Positions 10,883 through 21,207 of a DNA stretch of 64,000 nt are shown piece after piece (the stretch's first letter is position 1; each line of letters begins with the position of its first letter). The translations under genes were made by a program, and so were the position numbers. The stretch lies in assembly GCF_014874065.1 (NCBI RefSeq), contig NZ_JADBEE010000002.1, positions 248,001-312,000 on the forward strand. The letters run 5' to 3'. The notes beneath the pieces were generated by a model. The model had not been told where the DNA came from, searched no databases, and was given only the letters and a program-made list of their open reading frames with translations. This stretch comes from Nesterenkonia halotolerans (GTDB lineage: Bacteria; Actinomycetota; Actinomycetes; Actinomycetales; Micrococcaceae).

Positions 10883-11860
10883 TCACGGGCGCAGCATGAT
10901 CTTTCCCGTGCGGCCGGGCACGAAGTTCGCCTGCGCGGCCTCGCGCACCTGCTCGAAGGAGTAGGTGGCCTCGGTGGTCAGCGAGATCGAGCCGTCCTGG
11001 ACCCGAGTGAGCAGCTCGGTGAAGAGCTCTCCGCGGCGCTGCGGCGCCAAGGAGCCCATCACGCGGCTTCCCCAGAAGCCCTTGACGGTGACGTTCTTGA
11101 AGATGATGGCGCCGGAGTTCAGCTCCATGGTGCCCCCGGCCATCGCGCCGAAGATCACCAGCGTGGCCTCCTCGCCCAGCTGGGAGAGGACCTGGTTGCT
11201 GGACTCGCCGCCCACCGAATCGATGCCGGCAGTGATTGCCGCGCCGCCGGTGATCTCAGCGACGCGATCCTCCCATCCGGCGGTCTCGGTGGAGACGATC
11301 TGGGTGATGCCCTGCTCGGCGAGCTCATCGACACCTGCATCCCGGCGCACGAGACCCACCACGTTGATCCCGCGGGTGGGGGCCAGCTGCGCGAGCAGAC
11401 GTCCGACAGCGCCGTTGGCGGCGTTCTGAATGATCCAGTCGCCCTCCTTCAGGTCGAGCCAGTCCAGCAGCGCCAGCGTGGAGAACGGCATGGCCACCAG
11501 CTGGGCGGCGACGTCGTCGGCGGCAGCCTCATCCACCGGGATCAACCCGGCAGCTGCGGCTGTGAAGTACTCCGCCCAGACACCGAAGGTGCCGCCTGCT
11601 GCCACGCGCTGACCCACGGAGAGCCCCTCCACGCCTTCGCCGAGCGCGTCGATGACGCCCACTGCCTCGGTGCCTGCACGCGCGGGAAGCTCGGGCTTGA
11701 AGCCGTAGCTTCCACGGATGGTCCAGAGGTCATGGTTGTGGATCGGGGACATCAGCGTCCGGATCCGAACCTCGCCCTCGCCGGGCTCAGGGACGGTGAC
11801 GTCCTCCACTGTGAGGACGTCCCAGGGCTCGCCGAATGTTTCATGGGTGACAGCACGCAT
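10883..11860 (-). CDS. Zinc-independent MDR oxidoreductase (quinone / enoyl reductase-like)
   Basis: A 325-residue medium-chain dehydrogenase/reductase. The N-terminal GroES-like half has SPIHNHDLWTIRGSYG and GTEAVGVI, and the nucleotide-binding half has AANGAVGRLLAQLA. The cysteine/histidine ligands of zinc alcohol dehydrogenases are missing, and the SPI-ND-type segment resembles mitochondrial-type trans-2-enoyl reductases and quinone oxidoreductases. It is probably an NADPH-dependent reductase; the substrate cannot be read from sequence. It is divergent from the keto-acid decarboxylase gene and converges on gluQ across 21 bp. Confidence 0.85.
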   Translation of the reverse strand: MRAVTHETFGEPWDVLTVEDVTVPEPGEGEVRIRTLMSPIHNHDLWTIRGSYGFKPELPARAGTEAVGVIDALGEGVEGLSVGQRVAAGGTFGVWAEYFTAAAAGLIPVDEAAADDVAAQLVAMPFSTLALLDWLDLKEGDWIIQNAANGAVGRLLAQLAPTRGINVVGLVRRDAGVDELAEQGITQIVSTETAGWEDRVAEITGGAAITAGIDSVGGESSNQVLSQLGEEATLVIFGAMAGGTMELNSGAIIFKNVTVKGFWGSRVMGSLAPQRRGELFTELLTRVQDGSISLTTEATYSFEQVREAAQANFVPGRTGKIMLRP

Positions 11861-12063
11861 GATGGCCTACTTTCCTAGTGTCTATCGCTGATATATCTCC
11901 TGATGAGGTACGCGAGCCGCAACAGTCACCGCGACAGGGCTATTCCTGGCGCGAAGGTCTCTGTGACCCCTCCCACGTAGACTGGATCCACCGAAGACCG
12001 TTGGAGGTCCCGGCCGATCCACCCGCATCCCCGCAGGCCTCCGAGACCAGAAGGCGAGAACCC

Positions 12064-13746
12064 ATGCCCGAAGACGTTCAGGACCAGAACAGCGCCGACT
12101 ACACTATCGGCGACTACCTGCTGGACCGGCTGGCCGAGCTCGGACTGACCGAGCTGTTCGGCGTTCCCGGAGATTTCAACCTCCACTTCCTCGACCACGT
12201 GGTGGACCACAGCAAGATCCGCTGGGTCGGCTCTGCCAACGAGCTCAACGCCGGCTACAGCGCGGACGGCTATGCCCGCATCCGCGGCATCGGTGCCTTC
12301 CTGACCACCTACGGGGTGGGAGAGCTCTCCGCGATCAACGCCGTCGCGGGCTCCTACGCCGAATCCGTGCCGGTGGTCCAGATCGTCGGGGCCCCGCCCA
12401 AGGAGACCCAGGCCTCCGGACGAAAGATCCACCACTCGCTGGGAGATGGGGACTTCAAGCACTTCCTGCGCATGGCTGAAGAGGTCACCTGCGCCCACGC
12501 CGACCTCGACGCCGCCACCGCGACCTGGGAGATCGATCGGGTGCTGCGCGACGTCGTCTTCCGCCGTCGGCCCGGTTATCTGATGCTGGCCGCCGACGTC
12601 GCCGAGGTCCCGGCCTACCCGCCTGCTGAACCGCTGACCACGGACCTGCCGGTGACCACCCCGCGCGCCGTCGCCGCCTTCGAAGAGGCCGTCCGTCGTT
12701 TCCTGCCCGGCCGGCGCACCGCCGTGCTGGCCGACCTGCTGGTGCACCGGCTCGGCGCCACCGAGGAGCTCGCCTCCTTCCTGAAGGATTCACAGCTGCC
12801 CTTCGCGACCCTGGCCTGGGGCAAGACGCTGGTGGATGAATCGGACCCGAACTTCGTGGGCATCTACGCCGGTGCCGCGTCCCAGGACCGCGTTCGCGAC
12901 GTCATCGAGGGCGCAGACGCGCTGATCACGCTGGGTGTGGAGTACACCGACAACACCACCGCCGGCTTCTCCATGAACCTGGATCCCGCTCGGCTGATCG
13001 ACGTCTCGCGCTTCGGGGCCCGCGTGGGGGAGGAGGTCTTCACCCCGATCTCGCTGCAGGACGCACTCGCGGTGCTGCACCGGGTGACAGAGGACCTCGA
13101 CGACGTCGTGCCCATGCCCGCCGCAGAGGCCCCCGCCCCGGAGACGCCGCGCGAGCCCTCGGACGAGCCGCTGACCCAGGACGGCCTGTGGCGAGTGCTG
13201 GCCTCCCAGCTGGAGTCGGCGAACATCGTCGCGGCGGACCAGGGCACCAGCTATTTCGGGATGGCCTCCCACCGGTTCCCCGCGAAGTCCACGTTCATCG
13301 GCCAGCCCATGTGGGGCTCCATCGGATACACCCTGCCCGCCATCCTCGGCGCCGGCCTCGCAGACCCCAGCCGACGCCCGGTGCTGCTGATCGGTGACGG
13401 CTCGGCCCAGCTGACCATCCAGGAGATGGGTGTGATGATCCGGGAGAAGCTCCCCACGGTGATCGTGCTGGTCAACAACGACGGCTACACCGTGGAGCGT
13501 GCCATCCACGGGCCCGACGCCGTCTACAACGACATCGCGCCGTGGCGATGGGAGCTGGTGCCGCAGCTCTTCGGCGCCGCGGAGGAGGACTACCTCTATC
13601 GCCGCGTCACCACCGAGGCGCACCTGCTGGCGGCCTGCCGCGACACGATGAGCAACCGCGAGAAGCTGGTCTTCATCGAGGCGATCACCGACCGGGACGA
13701 CATCCCGCAGCTGCTCGAAGATGTGGCGAACGCGCTCAAGCGCTGA
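12064..13746 (+). CDS. Thiamine diphosphate-dependent alpha-keto acid decarboxylase (IpdC/Pdc type)
   Basis: A 560-residue TPP enzyme of the pyruvate / indolepyruvate / branched-chain keto acid decarboxylase group. Pyr domain: YLLDRLAELGLTELFGVPGDFNLHF, with the catalytic Glu in NELNAGYSADGYARI. A middle domain follows. PP domain: GDGSAQLTIQEMG...NNDGYTVE, the GDG-NN magnesium/TPP motif. A frame-open stretch begins at 11878, but I chose ATG 12064: AGAAGGCGAG precedes it and homology begins there. A TAGACT box near 11978 could be its -10. Substrate is unknown; aromatic or branched keto acids to aldehydes is likely. The adjacent divergent reductase might use related products. Confidence 0.88.
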   Translation: MPEDVQDQNSADYTIGDYLLDRLAELGLTELFGVPGDFNLHFLDHVVDHSKIRWVGSANELNAGYSADGYARIRGIGAFLTTYGVGELSAINAVAGSYAESVPVVQIVGAPPKETQASGRKIHHSLGDGDFKHFLRMAEEVTCAHADLDAATATWEIDRVLRDVVFRRRPGYLMLAADVAEVPAYPPAEPLTTDLPVTTPRAVAAFEEAVRRFLPGRRTAVLADLLVHRLGATEELASFLKDSQLPFATLAWGKTLVDESDPNFVGIYAGAASQDRVRDVIEGADALITLGVEYTDNTTAGFSMNLDPARLIDVSRFGARVGEEVFTPISLQDALAVLHRVTEDLDDVVPMPAAEAPAPETPREPSDEPLTQDGLWRVLASQLESANIVAADQGTSYFGMASHRFPAKSTFIGQPMWGSIGYTLPAILGAGLADPSRRPVLLIGDGSAQLTIQEMGVMIREKLPTVIVLVNNDGYTVERAIHGPDAVYNDIAPWRWELVPQLFGAAEEDYLYRRVTTEAHLLAACRDTMSNREKLVFIEAITDRDDIPQLLEDVANALKR

Positions 13747-13811
13747 TCAACTCCGCGGAGGCCGCCCGACCCATTCGCGTTCGGACGCAGCCTCACGATA
13801 AGATGATTTCC

Positions 13812-13899
13812 GGCCCCACGTGCGGTGCCATCCTGCTGAACTCCCCCAGGACCGGAAGGTAGCAAGGGTAAGTGGGCTCTGGCAGGTGCACGTGGGGCT
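13812..13899 (+). ncRNA. ffs: Signal recognition particle RNA, small bacterial type (4.5S)
   Basis: The ends pair (CCCCACGTGC 13814-13823 with GCACGTGGGG 13888-13897). The tip contains the domain IV signature: a CCCCAGGACCGGAAGG hairpin with the GGAA tetraloop, followed by AGCAAGGGTAA. The size of about 88 nt fits the actinobacterial short SRP RNA lacking an Alu domain. A TAAGAT -10 box at 13799-13804 places transcription start at the 5' end. Confidence 0.93.
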
Positions 13900-14024
13900 C
13901 TTAATGTCTTTGGCAGCCTCGGCGGCACCCGGTTGACGCACCGGAGCGCGACCTGCACCACTCGAGCGCAGGATCATTCTGTGGGTGGATGTCCCTGGTC
14001 CTCTGCCGCTTCTACGCTCGAGGC

Positions 14025-14564
14025 ATGGACTCAGCACAGCCCCGGACCTCCCCACCCCGTCGAGCGAACCGATGGTTCCAGGCCCCCTGGGTGCAGGGGA
14101 TCGGCACGACGCTGGGCACGCTGGTCCCCGCCCGGAGCTACCCGGCCTGGCTGCGACAGACGATGATGTGGGTGCCCGCCGTCGGGCTCGGCGCACTGGT
14201 GTCGAGCCCGACGGTCTGGCGATCCCTGGCGGAATCCGCCCAGGCGCAGCCCGACTCGCCGGGTGCTGAAGCAGCAGATTCGGCGAGGAACGAATCCGCC
14301 GAGCAGCTACTGGACACTTCTGCCGCAGACCGCTCCCGCCGCAGACCGTTCACGCGATGGCTCGGCCGAGCCGGTGGCGGGATCGCCGTCGGAGCCCTGG
14401 TCTACGGCAACATGCGGATGGGCTTCTGGCTCGACGGGGCCATCGAGCGCGGCCTGCGCCGGGTCCATGTCCCGGCGCCCCGGGTGGTCATGGCCCTCGC
14501 CGCTGGGGGAGCGGCCGTCTGGACTGCCAAGGCCGATAGGATCCGGGCGGCGTCTGACTCATAG
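14025..14564 (+). CDS. Hypothetical membrane-associated protein
   Basis: A 179-residue protein not recognised by name. Two hydrophobic stretches are visible: around residues 35-60 (MMWVPAVGLGALVSS) and in the C-terminal third (GGGIAVGALVYGNMRMGFWLDGAIERGLRRVHVPAPRV is interrupted by charged residues). A low-complexity S/A/E linker separates them. A TACGCT box at 14013-14018 lies six bases before ATG 14025, so the mRNA is probably leaderless; an ATG at 13989 is in frame but has no such signal. Another leaderless-type gene follows after 10 nt. Confidence 0.6.
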   Translation: MDSAQPRTSPPRRANRWFQAPWVQGIGTTLGTLVPARSYPAWLRQTMMWVPAVGLGALVSSPTVWRSLAESAQAQPDSPGAEAADSARNESAEQLLDTSAADRSRRRPFTRWLGRAGGGIAVGALVYGNMRMGFWLDGAIERGLRRVHVPAPRVVMALAAGGAAVWTAKADRIRAASDS

Positions 14565-14574
14565 ACTTGCAGCC

Positions 14575-15102
14575 ATGGATCACAGGACCGCAGGCACGCG
14601 CACCCAGCGGCTGCTCATCTGGCTGAGCACGCTCGCGATGATCGGGATCATCACCGGGATGAGCTGGCTGCTGATCAACGGGACCCTGCCGCTGAGCGTC
14701 TTCGGCAGGGGTGCGATTCCCGCGGCGGAGGAATGTCCCCGGGGCACCCAGCAGCCGGTGGTCCCCGATCGGGTTCAGATCTCGGTGTTCAACACCACCA
14801 ATGCGCCGGGTCTCGCCAGCGAGGTGGCTGGTGACCTGGATGACCGCCGGTTCCGCATCGCCGAGGTCGACAACGACTATCTGGCCGACACCGGCTTCGC
14901 CGCCATCATTCGGGTGGGTGACCGCGGCCTGCGCCAGGCCTACACGCTCCAGCAGCACATCCCGGCCTCCATGGTGGTCTTCGATGACCGTGCCGACTTC
15001 AGTGTGGATCTGGTGCTGGGATCGGAGTTCCAGGAGGAAGGCATAGAAGAGGCCGAGGACGTCGAGATGGTCCCCGGCCTGCTTCACTGCTCCGCGAAGT
15101 GA
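14575..15102 (+). CDS. LytR C-terminal domain protein, single membrane anchor
   Basis: A 175-residue protein with a short cytoplasmic N terminus, one transmembrane helix (about residues 12-35, LLIWLSTLAMIGIITGMSWL), and an outside LytR_C domain (about 70-160). The domain begins with the family pattern VQISVFNTTNAPGLA and includes the FRIAEVDN segment. LytR_C domains accompany cell-wall glycopolymer ligases; stand-alone copies like this have no assigned activity. Start at ATG 14575 is supported by TAGACT at 14562-14567, seven bases upstream: a leaderless promoter. Confidence 0.8.
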   Translation: MDHRTAGTRTQRLLIWLSTLAMIGIITGMSWLLINGTLPLSVFGRGAIPAAEECPRGTQQPVVPDRVQISVFNTTNAPGLASEVAGDLDDRRFRIAEVDNDYLADTGFAAIIRVGDRGLRQAYTLQQHIPASMVVFDDRADFSVDLVLGSEFQEEGIEEAEDVEMVPGLLHCSAK

Positions 15103-15127
15103 GACCCCGTGCTCGCGACGAACCGGC

Positions 15128-15523
15128 TCAGCGAGCGGTCTTCCAGCGGCGAGCTGCGATGAAGCTGCGCACGCCGAGGACGATGTAGACCACGAGCACG
15201 ATCACGGTGATCAGCGCCGAGATCACCGCACCGGGGTTCTCTGACTCGCCCGCGAAGAGCTCCCCCAGGTTCGTCAGCGGCATGATCATGCCCAGCGCGC
15301 CGAGCAGCGCGATGACCAGGGCGATGTGCACACCAAGCTTGGTGTTCTTCTTCGCGATGGCGCCGCTGATCAGCAGCAGCACACCCACCACGGAGGGGAG
15401 CAGCGCCGTCATGCTTGCGAAGGAGGTGGCGACGTATCCGATGATTCCGACGGCGAGCAGCAGGCCTCCGACGATCAGGGTCAGGCGGGGCATGGGGCTG
15501 GCGGGTGCGGCGGGTGTGGTCAT
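15128..15523 (-). CDS. Hypothetical four-span membrane protein
   Basis: A 131-residue hydrophobic protein. About four transmembrane segments are evident (LTLIVGGLLLAVGIIGYVATSF; ALLPSVVGVLLLISG; HIALVIALLGALGMIMPL; ALITVIVLVVYIVLGVRSF), with a positively charged C-terminal end. The ATG at 15523 has AAGGAG at a good distance on the minus strand; an upstream extension to 15700 would run through the operator region and is unlikely. Function is not recognisable. It shares its upstream region with aceA, and two dyads lie between the two starts. Confidence 0.75.
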   Translation of the reverse strand: MTTPAAPASPMPRLTLIVGGLLLAVGIIGYVATSFASMTALLPSVVGVLLLISGAIAKKNTKLGVHIALVIALLGALGMIMPLTNLGELFAGESENPGAVISALITVIVLVVYIVLGVRSFIAARRWKTAR

Positions 15524-15553
15524 GATGCTCCTTACAGATACGTGGTGATCAAT

Positions 15554-15574
15554 TCTTCTACACAGTGTAGAAGA
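15554..15574. promoter_or_regulatory. Dyad operator 1 in the aceA / membrane protein divergent region
   Basis: A perfect 10-1-10 palindrome: TCTTCTACAC, central A, GTGTAGAAGA. It lies about 30 bp upstream of the minus-strand membrane protein start and 145 bp upstream of aceA. It shares its outer half-site TTCTTC with the second dyad 46 bp away. Confidence 0.7.
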
Positions 15575-15599
15575 GATGGGGTGTGCGAATCTTCCGCTG

Positions 15600-15621
15600 T
15601 TTCTTCGATCTGTCGAAGAAA
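15600..15621. promoter_or_regulatory. Dyad operator 2 upstream of aceA
   Basis: TTTCTTCGA, four bases (TCTG), TCGAAGAAA: a perfect 9-4-9 inverted repeat. The TTCTTC-A half-site resembles operator 1. It is neither the AAAGTTTGCAAA type bound by Corynebacterium RamB nor a GlxR site, so the cognate regulator is unknown. Confidence 0.65.
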
Positions 15622-15718
15622 CGCAGATCTTTGATGAGAAAACTGTGGTCTGGGGCTTCCATAGGCCGTGAACTGGTGTTGTCCCCGAAACACGGTCCAC
15701 GATTCAAAGGAGATTCCG

Positions 15719-17092
15719 ATGACCGAGACACTCATCTCACAGCCGAAGACCTCGCAGAACCAGAACGCCCAGCGCGAGGGCGGGCTGAGTCCCGAGACCA
15801 CGCAGGTATTCCAGCACAAGGTCGACGCGCTGCAGCTGGACTGGGACACCAACCCGCGCTGGGCGCAGACCACCCGCGAATACTCGGCCGCCGAGGTCGT
15901 GCGCCTGCAGGGCAGCGTCCAGGAGGAGCACACGCTGGCCAAGCGCGGATCCGAGAAGCTCTGGAGCCAGCTCACCGCCGAGCATGCCGAGGGCAAGTAC
16001 ACGAATTCCCTGGGGGCGCTGACCGGGAATATGGCGGTCCAGCAGGTCAAGGCTGGCCTGCGCGCCATCTACCTCTCCGGCTGGCAGGTCGCCGGCGACG
16101 CGAACCTCTCGGGCCACACCTACCCGGACCAGTCGCTCTACCCGGCCAACTCGGTGCCGAGCGTGGTCCGACGGATCAACAACGCGCTGCTTCGCGCGGA
16201 CCAGATCGATTACCTCGAGGGCACCCGCACCGTGGAGGATTACCTGGTGCCGATCATCGCCGATGCCGAGGCGGGCTTCGGCGGGCCGCTGAACGCCTAT
16301 GAGTTGATGAAGTCCATGATCGCCTCCGGGGCGGCCGGCGTGCACTGGGAGGATCAGCTCGCCTCGGAGAAGAAGTGCGGCCACCTCGGCGGCAAGGTGC
16401 TGATCCCGACCGGTCAGCACATCCGCACGCTGCAGTCGGCTCGGCTGGCGGCTGACGTGCACAACACTCCCAGCGTGGTCATCGCCCGCACCGACGCCGA
16501 GGCCGCGACGCTGATCACCTCCGACGTCGACGATCGTGACGCTCCTTTCATCACCGGTGAGCGCACGGCCGAGGGGTTCTACAAGGTCCGCAACGGGATC
16601 GAGCCCTGCATCGCCCGGGCCAAGGCCTACGCCCCCTATTCGGACCTGATCTGGATGGAGACCGGCACACCTGACCTCGAATACGCCAAACAGTTCGCCG
16701 AGGCGGTCAAGGCTGAGTACCCAGACCAGATGCTGGCGTACAACTGCTCTCCCTCCTTCAACTGGAAGAAGCACCTCGATGACGCGACCATCGCGAAGTT
16801 CCAGCGTGAACTCGGGGCCATGGGATTCACATTCCAGTTCATCACCCTCGCCGGATTCCACGCGCTGAACTACTCGATGTTCGAGCTGGCACGCGGATAC
16901 AAGGACGAGCAGATGAAGGCCTACGTGGAACTCCAGGAGAAGGAGTTCGCCGCAGAAGCCGACGGGTACACCGCTACCAAGCACCAGCGCGAGGTGGGCA
17001 CCGGATATTTCGATGCCATCTCCACCACCTTGAACCCCGAGTCCTCCACCGTGGCTTATAAGGGATCCACCGAAGAGGGCCAATTCCACTGA
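15719..17092 (+). CDS. aceA: Isocitrate lyase
   Basis: A 457-residue isocitrate lyase, the first glyoxylate-shunt enzyme, cleaving isocitrate to succinate and glyoxylate. The family core is intact: [30 protein letters not shown] metal site, the active-site loop KKCGHLGGK with Cys220, and the NCSPSFNW motif. ATG 15719 has AAAGGAG upstream; an earlier in-frame ATG (15668) lacks one. It is followed after 28 nt by a gene that is a malate synthase missing its core, so glyoxylate must be used by another malate synthase or pathway elsewhere. Confidence 0.97.
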   Translation: MTETLISQPKTSQNQNAQREGGLSPETTQVFQHKVDALQLDWDTNPRWAQTTREYSAAEVVRLQGSVQEEHTLAKRGSEKLWSQLTAEHAEGKYTNSLGALTGNMAVQQVKAGLRAIYLSGWQVAGDANLSGHTYPDQSLYPANSVPSVVRRINNALLRADQIDYLEGTRTVEDYLVPIIADAEAGFGGPLNAYELMKSMIASGAAGVHWEDQLASEKKCGHLGGKVLIPTGQHIRTLQSARLAADVHNTPSVVIARTDAEAATLITSDVDDRDAPFITGERTAEGFYKVRNGIEPCIARAKAYAPYSDLIWMETGTPDLEYAKQFAEAVKAEYPDQMLAYNCSPSFNWKKHLDDATIAKFQRELGAMGFTFQFITLAGFHALNYSMFELARGYKDEQMKAYVELQEKEFAAEADGYTATKHQREVGTGYFDAISTTLNPESSTVAYKGSTEEGQFH

Positions 17093-17120
17093 TAGACCGG
17101 CAGTGACAAAGGAGTCAGCC

Positions 17121-17771
17121 ATGAACGCACAGACCAGCATCGCACCGAAGCCCAGCACCCGCCCCGAGACCCACGCCGAGCGGATGGCCGATCCCGGCAA
17201 TGGGATTACCATCAACGGGATCACGCTCACGGCAGCCCGGGCATCGCGCCAGAACGAGGTCTTCACCGCGGATGCGTTGAGCTTCCTGAGCAGCCTGCAC
17301 CGTGAATTCGGCGAACGGATCGCGGCACTGGACCCGACGCAGCTGCAGCCCGAGCGCAACTTCGCGCCGAGCCCCGCGGGTCACAAGGAACGTGCGATGG
17401 AGGCTGAGGCCTCATGGAAGGCGCTGGTGGACAAGCACCTGGCGCAATCGGGCTGCGCCTTCGCGACTCCGCGGCGGCTCACCCGCTCGGAGGATCGGAT
17501 CTTCAGTCAGGGCCAGCCGCTCTCGGCAGGGCTGGTGGACTTCGGCCTGCACATCCAGCGCTGTGCTCGGCGACTCGTCGCTGAGAAGCGTGCTCCGTTC
17601 ATCTCTTTGCTGGGGCTGGAGCGTGAGGAGGAGCTGGAGATCTGGCAGGAGATGTTCGCTCGCGCCGAGGAGCTGATCGGCCTCCCAGCCGGCACCATCC
17701 GGGCCATCACGTTCAGCTCGGCGGACGACGACCGCGGCGGCGCCATCCTCGTGGAGAAGCGCGCCCGCTGA
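17121..17771 (+). CDS. Truncated, internally deleted malate synthase A-like protein
   Basis: A 216-residue frame with a good start (AAAGGAG at 17108-17114, ATG 17121). Residues about 30-75 match the malate synthase A N terminus (VFTADALSFLSSLHREF). Residues about 125-205 match its middle (PRRL...GQPLSAGLVDFGLH, then a WQEMFARAEELIGLPAGTIRA block). Between them the DRRVEITGP / metal-site segment is missing, and after GTIRA the protein ends with an unrelated acidic tail instead of the LIET Glu, the GRWDY segment and the whole C-terminal half. It should therefore be inactive as malate synthase. The frame is undamaged and codon use is normal, so it is either a decayed gene still open or a retained derivative with another job. 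Confidence 0.75.
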   Translation: MNAQTSIAPKPSTRPETHAERMADPGNGITINGITLTAARASRQNEVFTADALSFLSSLHREFGERIAALDPTQLQPERNFAPSPAGHKERAMEAEASWKALVDKHLAQSGCAFATPRRLTRSEDRIFSQGQPLSAGLVDFGLHIQRCARRLVAEKRAPFISLLGLEREEELEIWQEMFARAEELIGLPAGTIRAITFSSADDDRGGAILVEKRAR

Positions 17772-17791
17772 CCCGGCCGCTGAGGCACGAC

Positions 17792-17844
17792 GAGGCCCCC
17801 AGCTCGATGCGCAGCCTGAGCTCTGCATCGAGGCCGGGGGCCTC
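17792..17844. terminator. Long hairpin terminator between converging genes
   Basis: GAGGCCCCC (17792-17800) pairs with GGGGGCCTC (17836-17844), with an inner TCGATGC (17804-17810) / GCATCGA (17825-17831) stem. It lies between the malate synthase-like gene and the betaine operon, which converge. Confidence 0.75.
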
Positions 17845-17874
17845 GGTCGTTCAGCGGCGTTCAGTCTCCGGTGA

Positions 17875-18789
17875 TCAGCCCTTGAGGGAGTCGATCATGT
17901 CGGAGTTCTCTTCCAGCCACACATCGGCTGCTTCTTCTTCGTTGTCCGCGTACTCGTTGACCATCATGTTCTCGAGCTCCGCGTACTCCTCGTCGGAGAG
18001 GGTGAAGCCGCTCATCCACTCAGCGACATCCGGGAACTCGCTGGAGAACTCGGAGTTGGCGACGAAGTTCAGCGTCTCTTCCTCGCCCAGGGCGCCGGCC
18101 GGATCTTCGAGATCCTTCAGGTCGTAGTCGCCGTAGGCGTAGAAGGGCCGCCACAGCGTGACGACGATGTCTTCCTCGTCGTCGATGGCGGAGCCGAGCT
18201 CGGTGAGCATGGCGCTGGTGGAGGACTCCACAAGTTCGAAGTTCTCGTCCAGCTCGTACTCCGGGAAGACCGAGTCGGCGGTGACGCCCATGTGGCCGGA
18301 GCCCGGCTCGATGCCGACCACGCGGTTGTCGAAGTCCTCCGCGTTGTCGTTGAGCTCCTCGATGGAGTTGATCTCGCTGTATTCCGGCACTGCGAAGGTC
18401 AGGACTGCACCCTCGTAGTAGGCGCCCAGATCCTCGACATCGTCGCCGTACTCCTCCATGTAGTCCGCGTGGGTGACCTCGGGCCATGCGGAGGGATAGA
18501 CGTCGATATCGCCCTCGGCAACACCGGTGTAGAGCAGCGCGGCGTCGTTGATCTCTTCGATCTCGACGTCGTAGCCCTCATCTTCGAGAATGCCCTGCCA
18601 GAGGTAGGCCATGCTCAGGCCATCGGTCCAGCTGGGGATGATGCCGAGGGTGATGGTGCCACCACCCTCACCCTCGCTGGCGTCACCGTTCTCCTCGTCG
18701 TCGCCACCACCGCCGCAGGCGGTCAGGGCCAGCGCCGCAGCCGCTGTGATGCCGACGAATTTGGATGCTCTTGCTGTGCGTGTACTCAT
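17875..18789 (-). CDS. Glycine betaine/proline ABC transporter substrate-binding lipoprotein (OpuAC/ProX type)
   Basis: A 304-residue lipoprotein. The signal is MSTRTARASKFVGITAAAAL followed by a lipobox (LTAC) and a Gly/acidic linker, typical for a membrane-anchored binding protein of a monoderm. The mature part has the OpuAC fold (IIPSWTDGLSMAYLWQGILE, VVGIEPGSGHMG, VTLWRPFYAYGDYDL); the aromatic residues fit a quaternary-amine cage. Two ATGs stand in tandem (18792 and 18789) behind GAGGAA; I chose the second on spacing. The protein is strongly acidic. Last gene of the ATPase-permease-binding protein operon for compatible-solute import. Confidence 0.9.
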   Translation of the reverse strand: MSTRTARASKFVGITAAAALALTACGGGGDDEENGDASEGEGGGTITLGIIPSWTDGLSMAYLWQGILEDEGYDVEIEEINDAALLYTGVAEGDIDVYPSAWPEVTHADYMEEYGDDVEDLGAYYEGAVLTFAVPEYSEINSIEELNDNAEDFDNRVVGIEPGSGHMGVTADSVFPEYELDENFELVESSTSAMLTELGSAIDDEEDIVVTLWRPFYAYGDYDLKDLEDPAGALGEEETLNFVANSEFSSEFPDVAEWMSGFTLSDEEYAELENMMVNEYADNEEEAADVWLEENSDMIDSLKG

Positions 18790-18842
18790 CATGTTCCTCA
18801 TCTCATTGAAGGTGCAGTTCGCAGTGTTGGTGTGTGGAGGCC

Positions 18843-19783
18843 TCACATGTGCGCTGAGGCCCTGCTGCGCGTGGCGGACTTCTCGGCATCATTGCGACGC
18901 CGCGTGAGCTTGGCGATGCGGCCGGAGAACACCCCGCCGCTGCCGATCGCGGCGGTGACGCGATCCAGGAAGATCGCCAGGACGACGACGGAGAGGCCGG
19001 CCTCGAAACCGAGTCCGATGTCCAGGCTGCCGATGGATCGTGTGACTTCTCCGCCCAGACCGCCGGCTCCGACGAGACCGGCGATCACGGCCATCGACAG
19101 TGCGAGCATGATCACCTGGTTCACGCCCGCCATGATGGTCTGCAGGGCGAGTGGGAGCTGAATCTTGTAGAGGATCTGCCAGGGCGTGCTGCCGAAGGCA
19201 TGGCCGGCTTCGACGACTTCAGGGTCCACCTGTCTGACCCCCAGCTCCGCGAAACGAAGGCCTGGCGGCAGTGCGAAGATCACCGTGGCAATCACAGCGC
19301 CGGCCACACCGATGCTGAACAGCGTCACCACGGGGACCAGCCAGACGAAGGCCGGCATGGTCTGCATCAGGTCCATGACGGGTCGCACTGTGGTGCTGAC
19401 GCGCTCGGAGCGGGCCGCAAGAATGCCCACGGGTATCCCGATCAGCAGAGCCAGCGCGGCGGCGACGATCACCAGCGCCAGCGTCGCCATGGCCTGCTCC
19501 CACTGGTCCACGCTGATGATGAACACCAGCAGCACGAAGGAGAGCAGGGCGAGCTTCCAGTTCCGGACCAGCCAGGCCAACAGAGCGAAGACCACGGCGA
19601 GCAGCATGGCGTCCGGCGTATTGAGCAGATCGTCGAGGCCATCGACCAGAGCGGTCAGTGAATCTCGGATCAGGTCCAGGAAGCCTCCGAGGTTGTCGTT
19701 CAACCAGTCGAATCCCGATTCGATCCATTCACCGACGTTGAGCCGGGGGACGCCGGTTCCTTCGGTCTCCTCCGCGGCGGCGA

Positions 19784-19787
<4 letters not shown>
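18843..19787 (-). CDS. Glycine betaine/proline ABC transporter permease
   Basis: A 314-residue permease of the ProW/OpuAB type. The N terminus is amphipathic; six or seven spans follow (LLAVVFALLAWLVRNW; LALLSFVLLVFIISV; ALVIVAAALALLIGIPVGILAA, and others). The conserved cytoplasmic coupling loop EAGHAFGSTPWQILYKIQLPLALQ is at about residues 205-230. The start codon overlaps the stop of the ATPase gene by 4 bp (ATGA), so they are translationally coupled. The binding-protein gene follows after 53 nt. Confidence 0.92.
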
Positions 19788-21019
<1,232 letters not shown>

Positions 21020-21058
21020 TCCCTCGCTGAAGTAGTGGGGTCCGACCTTACCAAAAGC

Positions 21059-21086
21059 ACCATAAAAGCTGTTTACAGGCTGTTAA
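21059..21086 (-). promoter_or_regulatory. Promoter of the betaine transporter operon
   Basis: On the minus strand TTAACA (21086-21081), 16 nt, TATGGT (21064-21059). The box region also contains an 11-bp-spaced direct repeat on the plus strand (GCTGTTTAC at 21068-21076, GCTGTTAAC at 21079-21087), one helical turn apart, which could be a regulator site. Confidence 0.6.
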
Positions 21087-21207
21087 CGTGACGCGTCTGC
21101 GGGCAGCACCAGGGGTGTCCCGCGCGCTGTTGCTTACAGTACTTGCCAGTGTCGGCCAGTGGTGTGGATCACCGCCCAGGCGGCCGTGGGCGGTAGAATC
21201 CTCAAGT

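Noticed and set aside
15524..15700. N-terminal extension of the four-span membrane protein
   Set aside because: It would translate through two regulatory dyads and adds Cys/Arg-rich sequence unlike the rest; ATG 15523 has AAGGAG.
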